DNA of 40,082 nt, from positions 1 through 40,082 of the forward strand of contig LFFB01000002.1 in NCBI GenBank assembly GCA_001510335.1, given 5' to 3'. Within the stretch, counting starts at the first letter, position 1. Each line of letters begins with the position of its first letter. The notes beneath the pieces were generated by a model. That model saw only the letters and a program-made list of their open reading frames with translations, ran no database searches and had not been told where the DNA came from. Of the stretch, positions 33,697-40,082 are shown piece after piece. The position numbers and the translations under genes were made by a program. Source of the DNA: Actinobacteria bacterium casp-actino2. GTDB taxonomy: Bacteria > Actinomycetota > Acidimicrobiia > Acidimicrobiales > Ilumatobacteraceae.

Positions 33697-34419
33697 CTAG
33701 GCGCGATTAAACAATCCACCAATTGATCCACCACTTGAGCCTGAACCCGTCGGCATCATGCTCTGAATCCAACCCAATAGTTCGTTCGGGTTGCGGGTTT
33801 GAGTCCACACTTTTCCAGGACCCGTGAAATCGAACACAAGACCTTCGCCACTCTTGAACGTCTGCATCAAGCCACCGCTGGCTTGGCGAATATTCATTGA
33901 CACTGTGCCTTCATACGCGACCATGTGCCCAGTATCAACCGTCAGCGATTGACCGGCTTGCAAGTCCCACACTTCAAGGGCTCCGTAGCAAGCAAACACA
34001 ACTGGACCTTGACCTTCAGCACGGATAATGAATCCGCCTTCCGAGCCAAACATGTTCTTGAAGCCACCCCACTGAGTATCAATAGTGACATTGGTGTCGT
34101 TGGCGAGCCATGAACCTTTTTGAATGAATAACGGTGTTGCCGGAGTGACATCAAAAGAAACGATGTCGCCAGGCAAACGCGCCGCCACATCAACAAATCC
34201 GCCATTGGCTGGTGCCGTGTATGTACTCACGAAGAAACTTTCGCCACCGAGCGCAGCGCGCTTGAGGCTCTTCATAATTCCACCTTCGGCTTTTGCGGAC
34301 AATGTGACACCAGTTGACATTGTCATCATGGCCCCACTTTCGACGCGCACAAGTTCATTGCCGGCCAAGGTAATTCGAGCCACGCCGTAAGCGGGTCCCT
34401 GTCGAGTCTGAATTTGCAT
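33697..34419 (-). CDS. AIM24 / TIGR00266 family protein
   Basis: 240 residues, a beta-rich protein without signal peptide. The sequence MQIQTRQGPAYGVARITLAGNE, VESGAMMTMSTGVTL, GGESFFVSTYTA and a Gly/Ser-rich ending (GSGSSGGSIGGLFNRA) match the AIM24 family (PF01987). Family members form a trimeric beta-prism-like fold. Their role in bacteria is not established; mitochondrial Aim24 affects inner-membrane organisation. GGAG stands eight bases before the ATG. It follows the dikinase gene by 35 bases on the same strand. The upstream extension of the frame overlaps the dikinase and is not used. Confidence 0.85.
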   Translation of the reverse strand: MQIQTRQGPAYGVARITLAGNELVRVESGAMMTMSTGVTLSAKAEGGIMKSLKRAALGGESFFVSTYTAPANGGFVDVAARLPGDIVSFDVTPATPLFIQKGSWLANDTNVTIDTQWGGFKNMFGSEGGFIIRAEGQGPVVFACYGALEVWDLQAGQSLTVDTGHMVAYEGTVSMNIRQASGGLMQTFKSGEGLVFDFTGPGKVWTQTRNPNELLGWIQSMMPTGSGSSGGSIGGLFNRA

Positions 34420-34454
34420 GATGGATCTCCTATGTTTTGTGGCCCGCCATGGAC

Positions 34455-37145
34455 TTATTTGGTATCTGACTTCTTTTTTCCGCCGGAAGCGAGCACAGCC
34501 TGCGCAACAGCAAGGCGAGCGATCGGAACTCGGAACGGTGAGCAACTCACGTAGTCAAGACCAACTCGGTAGAACAAATCAATTGACTCTGGATCGCCAC
34601 CGTGTTCGCCACAGACACCCAGTTTGATACCGGGCTTGGCAACACGACCACGCTTGGCAGCAATTTCAACCAATTCGCCCACACCATCTTGGTCGATGGT
34701 TTCGAACGGATTGCGCTTCAACAATCCACCTTCAAGGTAGGCCGGCATCATGCGGCTTTCAATGTCGTCACGACTGAAACCAAAAGTCATCTGCGTGAGG
34801 TCATTTGTACCGAAGCTGAAGAAATCTGCTTCTTCCGACAATTCATCAGCACGCAAGGCAGCACGTGGAGTTTCAATCATGGTTCCGATGGACACCTTGG
34901 GCTTCTTGGCCGAACCCTTAGTTGCATCGGCGATTCCCTTCACGACCCACGAACGAGCCAAGGCCAATTCTTCACGCGTCACAGTGAGCGGAATCATGAC
35001 TTCAACGATGGGCTTACCGCCCTTGGCCGCGCGATCGGCTGCTGCTTCCATGAGTGCCTGCACTTGCATGGCGTACAAACCTGGCTTGACAACGCCCAGA
35101 CGTACACCGCGCGTTCCGAGCATGGGGTTGTGTTCAGCCCAGTCGTGAGCAGCCTTCAATAACTGTTCTTTTTCTTTTGACCAATCACCAGCAGGAGTAG
35201 TTGCCTTTTCAATTTCGAGTTCGTGCACATTGGGCAAGAATTCGTGCAACGGCGGATCAAGCAAGCGCACGGTGACGGGAAGTCCGTCCATGGCCTTCAA
35301 GATGTCGATGAAGTCTTTCTTTTGCACCTTGCGAAGTTCTTCAAGAGCGCTGGCTTCTTCTTCTGCGCTTTGCGCCAAGATCATGCGGCGCACAACGGGC
35401 AGACGATCTTCAGCCAAGAACATGTGCTCGGTACGGCACAGTCCAATACCTTCAGCACCGAGTTTGCGAGCGTTTGTTGCATCTTCACCGGTGTCGGCGT
35501 TTGCCCGCACTGCCATCTTGCCCTTGCGGACTTGATCGCACCACTGCAAAATGATGTCGAATTCTTTGGGTGGCTTGGCATCTTGCAATGCAAGTGAACC
35601 GAGCACGACTTCGCCAGTTGTTCCATCAAGCGAAATGATGTCGCCTTCTTTGACAACGATGTCGCCAACTGAGAACTGCTTGCCTTCAATCTTGATGGCT
35701 TCTGCTCCAACAACAGCGGGAGTTCCCCAACCACGAGCAACCACAGCGGCGTGACTCACGAGTCCACCACGAGCAGTCAAGATACCTTCAGACACCATCA
35801 TGCCGTGCACGTCTTCGGGACTCGTTTCGCTACGAACCAAGATGACCTTTTCGCCACGATCTGAAGCATCAGCAGCTTCATCGGCAGTGAAGTACACCTT
35901 GCCGACAGCAGCACCCGGAGACGCAGCAAGACCTTTAGCAATCACTTTCTTGGCACCAGCCTCGAACTGCGGGTGAAGGACCTGATCAAGGTGCTCGGCA
36001 GCAACGCGAGTAATCGCTTCTTCTTTACTGATCCTCCAAGAATTTTTCTTGCCTTTGGAGCCAACCGTTCCCTTGGTCATGTCGACCGCCATACGCAAGG
36101 CTGCAGCACCGGTGCGCTTGCCAACGCGCGTTTGCAACATCCACAATTTGCCTTGTTCAATGGTGAACTCGGTGTCGCACATGTCTTTGTAGTGAGCTTC
36201 AAGGCGCACGAAGATTGCCATCAATTCATCATGAATCTTCGGGAACTTGGCCTTCAAAGCATCGAGGTCTTCGGTGTTACGAATACCAGCAACCACGTCT
36301 TCACCCTGGGCGTTGACCAAGAAGTCACCGTACGGAACGTTTTCGCCAGTTGCAGCATTACGGGTAAAGCCGACGCCCGTACCTGAATTGTCATCCCGGT
36401 TACCAAACACCATCGTTTGCACGTTGACGGCGGTGCCCAAATTGTGATCAATCTTTTCGCGAACGCGATACGCAATTGCACGAGCGCCATTCCAGCTCTT
36501 GAAGACTGCTTCAACTGCGCCGCGCAACTGCGCTTCGGGCTTTTGTGGGAATGCTTTGCCGGTCTCTTTTTTGACAACCTCGAGGTACTGCGCGCAAAGT
36601 TCTTTCAAAACCGTTGAAGTCAACTCGGCGTCGTTCTTTACCTTGGCCTTTTCTTTGGCGGCCTCAAGTGGGTGCTCGAAGTGATGACCTTCAACACCAA
36701 GAACAATGCGTCCGTACATCGCAATGAAGCGACGGTATGAGTCGTAGGCGAAACGCTCGTCACCGGTGACCTTGGCGAGACCCTTCACGCTCTTGTCGTT
36801 GAGTCCGAGGTTGAGAACCGTGTCCATCATTCCTGGCATTGAGAATTTGGCACCCGAACGCACGCTCACGAGCAAAGGATCGTTGGGATCGCCCAACTTG
36901 CGCTTCATAGCCTTTTCAAGTTTCGCAATGTGTCTTTTTATCTCGGCATCAATGCTCTTGGGCCAACCACTTACCATGTAATCGCGACACGCGTCGGTGC
37001 TAATGGTGAAACCAGGCGGAACCGGCAACTTCAAGACACTGGTCATCTCGGCAAGGTTGGCGCCCTTACCCCCGAGCAGATCTTTCATCTGCATTGGTGG
37101 GCGACGATGTTTCTGATCAAATGAATAAACGTACGGCACAAGCAC
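34455..37145 (-). CDS. ppdK: Pyruvate, phosphate dikinase
   Basis: 896 residues, full length. PPDK interconverts pyruvate + ATP + Pi with PEP + AMP + PPi, linking glycolysis and gluconeogenesis. The N-terminal nucleotide domain has GGKGANLAEMTSV and PVPPGFTIST. The central swivelling domain has the phospho-His in RGGLVSHAAVVARGWGTPAVVG (about 470). The C-terminal PEP domain has the IGLCRTEHMF, TMIETPRAAL, FGTNDLTQMTFG and GVCGEHGGD segments. The start is GTG (a second GTG is two codons later); no ATG fits. It diverges from the M50 protease gene with only 42 bases between them, so the two promoters must overlap. Confidence 0.97.
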   Translation of the reverse strand: MLVPYVYSFDQKHRRPPMQMKDLLGGKGANLAEMTSVLKLPVPPGFTISTDACRDYMVSGWPKSIDAEIKRHIAKLEKAMKRKLGDPNDPLLVSVRSGAKFSMPGMMDTVLNLGLNDKSVKGLAKVTGDERFAYDSYRRFIAMYGRIVLGVEGHHFEHPLEAAKEKAKVKNDAELTSTVLKELCAQYLEVVKKETGKAFPQKPEAQLRGAVEAVFKSWNGARAIAYRVREKIDHNLGTAVNVQTMVFGNRDDNSGTGVGFTRNAATGENVPYGDFLVNAQGEDVVAGIRNTEDLDALKAKFPKIHDELMAIFVRLEAHYKDMCDTEFTIEQGKLWMLQTRVGKRTGAAALRMAVDMTKGTVGSKGKKNSWRISKEEAITRVAAEHLDQVLHPQFEAGAKKVIAKGLAASPGAAVGKVYFTADEAADASDRGEKVILVRSETSPEDVHGMMVSEGILTARGGLVSHAAVVARGWGTPAVVGAEAIKIEGKQFSVGDIVVKEGDIISLDGTTGEVVLGSLALQDAKPPKEFDIILQWCDQVRKGKMAVRANADTGEDATNARKLGAEGIGLCRTEHMFLAEDRLPVVRRMILAQSAEEEASALEELRKVQKKDFIDILKAMDGLPVTVRLLDPPLHEFLPNVHELEIEKATTPAGDWSKEKEQLLKAAHDWAEHNPMLGTRGVRLGVVKPGLYAMQVQALMEAAADRAAKGGKPIVEVMIPLTVTREELALARSWVVKGIADATKGSAKKPKVSIGTMIETPRAALRADELSEEADFFSFGTNDLTQMTFGFSRDDIESRMMPAYLEGGLLKRNPFETIDQDGVGELVEIAAKRGRVAKPGIKLGVCGEHGGDPESIDLFYRVGLDYVSCSPFRVPIARLAVAQAVLASGGKKKSDTK

Positions 37146-37187
37146 CGAGTCTACGACTTCTCAAGTTGAGGCATAACATCAAAGTGC

Positions 37188-38432
37188 ATGCGCATTTTCG
37201 GGTTTCCAGTGCAGATACGTCCAGGTTTCGCCCTGTTCATGTTGCTGATCATTGTCATTAACGGAGTCCCCATGGGGCCTTGGCTCGCAGGTTCAGTTGC
37301 CGGCTTCACCTTGCTTCATGAACTCGGCCATGCCTTTGCCGCCCGCCGAACCGGAGCAACAGCACAAATATCCCTCGATTTCTTGGCTGGATATGCCTCG
37401 TTTACCCCGACGCGAGACTTGCAACGCTGGGAAAGAGCAGGAATCTCTTTGGCTGGACCATTCATCCAAATCGCGACCGGTTGTGTTGTCTTACTTGCCT
37501 TTGGTGTTAATCCGCTCAGCCATGACCAATTCGCCGCCGACTATTGGTCATTCGCTATTTGGTGGGCGGGACCGGCAATCGGAATTTTCAACCTGATTCC
37601 GGTACTGCCACTCGACGGAGGAAATGTTGCTACCGAGATCCTGGACTACTTGTCGCCGGGTCGGGGCCGAAACATGATGATCAAAGCGAGTCCGTTGCTC
37701 ACCGCAGGAGCATTTATCGCAATGGTCTTTGTTGATGACCTCCGCCCCCTCGCTGCATTCGCTGCCATTTTGTTGGTTTTACAGTTGCAAACAATGTCGG
37801 CCTTAGCCGCGACAACACCCGATCGCCGCTCATTTGCATTGGAACAGCAACGGCGACTGGCCGCCGAAGCCGAAGACACTGCGTGGAGAACTGGCCGACC
37901 AGGCATGTTGCAAAGCCCGCAGGTGATGTCGCCATGGTGGGATGCATATTCGAAGATGCGTGCCGGCCATTCATCGGCAACTTCGTTCATTGTCAACGAC
38001 TTATTGAATACCGAGTTAGATCGTGCACCGTGGTGGCCGCCACACGCCGCAAGCGATGAACAACTCAAGCCACTCGTCCTTCAACTTCCACGACCGCTTC
38101 CCGAACCAACTCAGAACACTTCAGAGTTAAGCGCCGCAACCCTGCTCAGTGCCTTACGACGAACCGCTCACTATGAAGACGGAGCACGCTATGGGTCGAT
38201 GCTCTTCAAAGTTCATCCGTCATCGCATGTTGCCATTGAGACCGCGCGATGTATCGCAACGCTTGGCCATCACGACACTGCAACCCAATGGCTCACTATT
38301 GCCGGACGAGTTGACAATCAACACGCCCAACTTCTTCATGCAGTTGAAAACTACGCTGAATTCCAAGCGTTACGCTGGCGTACCGATATTGAAGAACTCG
38401 TGATTCAACTCAGAAATGAGCAGCCGTCATAA
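37188..38432 (+). CDS. M50-family (site-2-like) membrane metalloprotease
   Basis: 414 residues. The N-terminal 220 residues are membrane helices with the zinc site HELGH at 44-48 and the third ligand in PVLPLDGGN (Asp143). The layout is that of the compact S2P-like SpoIVFB group, in which substrates are cut inside the membrane. The C-terminal 190 residues are soluble, mostly helical, with TPR-like pairs (AHYEDGARYGSMLFKVHPSSHVAIETARC...), perhaps a substrate-sensing part. The substrate is unknown; no anti-sigma gene is adjacent. ATG at 37188; a CATAAC hexamer at 37171-37176 could be its -10 element. Confidence 0.86.
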   Translation: MRIFGFPVQIRPGFALFMLLIIVINGVPMGPWLAGSVAGFTLLHELGHAFAARRTGATAQISLDFLAGYASFTPTRDLQRWERAGISLAGPFIQIATGCVVLLAFGVNPLSHDQFAADYWSFAIWWAGPAIGIFNLIPVLPLDGGNVATEILDYLSPGRGRNMMIKASPLLTAGAFIAMVFVDDLRPLAAFAAILLVLQLQTMSALAATTPDRRSFALEQQRRLAAEAEDTAWRTGRPGMLQSPQVMSPWWDAYSKMRAGHSSATSFIVNDLLNTELDRAPWWPPHAASDEQLKPLVLQLPRPLPEPTQNTSELSAATLLSALRRTAHYEDGARYGSMLFKVHPSSHVAIETARCIATLGHHDTATQWLTIAGRVDNQHAQLLHAVENYAEFQALRWRTDIEELVIQLRNEQPS

Positions 38433-38433
38433 C

Positions 38434-38458
38434 GACTTCATAACGCATTCATGAAGTC
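38434..38458. terminator. Bidirectional hairpin between the M50 gene and ygfZ
   Basis: GACTTCAT (38434-38441) and ATGAAGTC (38451-38458) pair over 8 bp around a 9-base loop. The hairpin fills the 16-base gap between two convergent genes and takes in the end of ygfZ. There is no T run on either side, so termination strength is uncertain. Confidence 0.45.
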
Positions 38459-39282
38459 ATCGCTGCATGGACAACGACGCCAAGTTCGACTGCACGTCCG
38501 ACATACGCAAGAGCGCAGTCAGGTGCCACCGACGTGAATTCACCAACGGTTTCTCCGTTAACAATGACCGCAGCGCCAGGCTTCGCATTGGCAACAATTG
38601 GGCCGGTCAACAAGCGCAAATTCTTCGGTGCGGTTGATCCACGACTGTCCATACGCTCAACGAGCTCTTGACCGGGATAACAACCTTTAGTGAAACTCAC
38701 GGCAAGTGAAACAACCCCGATCGCCGCAGGCAAAGTTTCGCCTGCGATGATTTCGCGGCCCATCACTGGCCAACCAGAGCGAATACGCAGTGCGTCAAAC
38801 TCTTCAGTCGACACGTGAACAAATTGCGAGACCACCGAGTTGTCAATAGTTGTCAGTGGTGCATCAACAATTGCGCCACTTCCCCATTGCGACACTGCAA
38901 ATCCGGCTTGTTCAATTGGTGCGCCATCACGACTGCGCAGGCACAAATACTTTTGGGTTGAGACGGCAATGTCGGCTTTGACTCTGATCTTGAAACGATT
39001 CAAACGAGCCAGCAATTGTTCGCCCAAATCTGCAACATTTTCTGTGTCAAGAACAAATGTCTCTTCTTCGGTGCGGGTGACTCGCACAAAAGCAATCACT
39101 TTGCCCATGGGCTCAAGCACGAACGAATAGAGCGATCCACCAACGGGCAACGAGGCGATGTCATTGCTCAATTGCGAGTGCAAGTACTTGCCAGCATCGG
39201 CACCTGTCACCGAGAAAACTAAATGTTCAATTTCACAGGCAATGATGTTGTTATTCATGGTGGTACTCACAGTGTTGCTCAC
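38449..39282 (-). CDS. ygfZ: Folate-binding protein YgfZ (tRNA-modifying / Fe-S repair GcvT-like)
   Basis: 277 residues. YgfZ resembles the T-protein of glycine cleavage and helps maintain some Fe-S enzymes, among them MiaB, using tetrahydrofolate. The family signature KGCYPGQELVERMDSRG is at about 198-214. LHSQLSNDI near the N-terminus and LEPMGKVIAFVRV also match. The start is probably GTG at 39280-39282, which overlaps the trpE stop by four bases (GTGA); ATG at 39256-39258 is an alternative. With MiaB encoded 9 kb away, a functional link is possible. Confidence 0.87.
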   Translation of the reverse strand: MSNTVSTTMNNNIIACEIEHLVFSVTGADAGKYLHSQLSNDIASLPVGGSLYSFVLEPMGKVIAFVRVTRTEEETFVLDTENVADLGEQLLARLNRFKIRVKADIAVSTQKYLCLRSRDGAPIEQAGFAVSQWGSGAIVDAPLTTIDNSVVSQFVHVSTEEFDALRIRSGWPVMGREIIAGETLPAAIGVVSLAVSFTKGCYPGQELVERMDSRGSTAPKNLRLLTGPIVANAKPGAAVIVNGETVGEFTSVAPDCALAYVGRAVELGVVVHAAMTS

Positions 39283-40082
39283 GCTCTCGTTCCGCCGTCA
39301 AGGCGACGCTTGGTCATTCGACGGGCTGCAGGAATTGCAGCAAGCAGACCGGCTGCTTTATTACGGCATTCCAGATCTTCATCATCGGGTTCGCTGTCGG
39401 CAACGATTCCGGCACCTGCTTGCAAGTAGGCCGCCGATTCACCAATAAACATGGTGCGAATGGCGATAGCAGTGTCGAGGTTGCCGCTGAAGTCAACATA
39501 ACCAACGACTCCGGCGTACGGGCCACGCTTCAATGGCTCAAGTTCGTCAATGATTTCCATGGCTCGAACTTTTGGCGCACCACTGACGGTGCCTGCGGGA
39601 AGAGTCGCACGCAAAACATCGATTGCGGTCTTACCAGGGATGAGCGCTCCACTCACTTGTGAGGTGAGGTGCATGACGTGGCTGTATTTCTCAAGAGTCA
39701 TGAGTTCGTCAGCGACAACGGTGCCAAAAGATGACACACGACCTACATCATTGCGAGCAAGATCAACCAACATCACGTGTTCGGCGACTTCTTTGGGATT
39801 TTCCCGAAGTTCAGCAGCAAGTCGTCGATCGTGTTCATCGTTCGTACCGCGCTTACGGGTGCCGGCGATTGGTCGACTAATCACGCGACCCCCGAGCAAT
39901 TGCACCATGGGCTCGGGTGAACTGCCCACAATGGTGACACCAGGATGACGCAAGAAGTACATGTACGGACTGGGGTTCACTTGCCGCAGAACGCGGTACA
40001 TATCAAACGGATCGGCCTCGAGTTGCAATTCATAGCGCTGAGACAACACAACCTGAAAGATGTCGCCGGCGCGAATGTATTC
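39279..40082 (-). CDS. trpE: Anthranilate synthase component I (5' part outside window)
   Basis: The last 267 residues are present; the frame is open to the right edge. TrpE makes anthranilate from chorismate, the first step of tryptophan synthesis. Visible chorismate-binding enzyme motifs: EYIRAGDIFQVVLSQRYE, RPIAGTRKRG, MLVDLARNDVGRV, HLTSQVSG, FPAG-type LPAGTVSGAPKVRAMEIIDELE, and the C-terminal AGAGIVADSEPDDEDLEC. PabB or MenF-like paralogues share the fold, but the LSQRYE and GTRKRG wording favours TrpE. It is translationally coupled with ygfZ downstream. Confidence 0.92.
   Translation of the reverse strand, partial: EYIRAGDIFQVVLSQRYELQLEADPFDMYRVLRQVNPSPYMYFLRHPGVTIVGSSPEPMVQLLGGRVISRPIAGTRKRGTNDEHDRRLAAELRENPKEVAEHVMLVDLARNDVGRVSSFGTVVADELMTLEKYSHVMHLTSQVSGALIPGKTAIDVLRATLPAGTVSGAPKVRAMEIIDELEPLKRGPYAGVVGYVDFSGNLDTAIAIRTMFIGESAAYLQAGAGIVADSEPDDEDLECRNKAAGLLAAIPAARRMTKRRLDGGTRA

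Overview
The window looks like a chromosomal piece from a mid-GC actinobacterium. The class Acidimicrobiia (Ilumatobacter or 'CL500-29'-like aquatic lineages) fits best. The reasons are: gene order nrdR / LysM protein / lexA as in Mycobacterium tuberculosis; SOS boxes of the actinobacterial CGAAC-N4-GTTCG type; an F420-type (deazaflavin) reductase; a CYP125/CYP142-like P450; a B12-dependent ribonucleotide reductase; and many GTG starts. The taxon is inferred from gene content and motifs only; no rRNA gene is present.

Layout. 1-2432: the 3' end of a glycerol-kinase-like gene, two ferritin-like genes (the second a Tat lipoprotein) and the RNase P RNA gene. 2444-9043: a small unknown gene, a P450, then a leftward block tdk / EEP phosphatase / CapA-like lipoprotein, and a secreted M15 peptidase with three C-terminal repeats. 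9205-16519: mostly rightward genes (VWA protein, SDR, acyl-CoA dehydrogenase, ArfB, deazaflavin reductase, an unusual zinc-ribbon SDR, patatin lipase), with two small leftward unknown genes inside. 16646-24156: a DNA-precursor and SOS block, with nrdJ, a molybdopterin oxidoreductase, nrdR, a LysM membrane protein and divergent lexA. 24169-33622: a long leftward operon, dnaG - sigma factor - miaB - miaA - dapF - hflX - dapC - membrane protein, with most junctions overlapping or nearly so. 33697-40082: AIM24-family protein, pyruvate phosphate dikinase, an M50 protease, YgfZ and the 3' part of trpE.

Control signals are the most informative non-coding content. The lexA/LysM intergenic region holds two divergent promoters, each covered by two SOS boxes, and lexA appears to be leaderless. 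nrdJ has a good promoter followed by two NrdR-box-like palindromes, and nrdR itself lies 3 kb away. Upstream of that promoter there is a terminator-like hairpin, a segment with unusually placed complementary blocks (possible unknown RNA), and a cluster of DnaA-box-like sites. A 13-bp hairpin buries the ribosome binding site of the SDR at 10533.

Other oddities: RNase P RNA has a compensatory base-pair swap in the P4 core helix; DapF has Ser in place of the first catalytic Cys; the zinc-ribbon SDR has Thr in place of the catalytic Tyr; and a 29-nt inverted repeat includes the end of the patatin gene. No tRNA, CRISPR array, insertion sequence or phage gene was seen.
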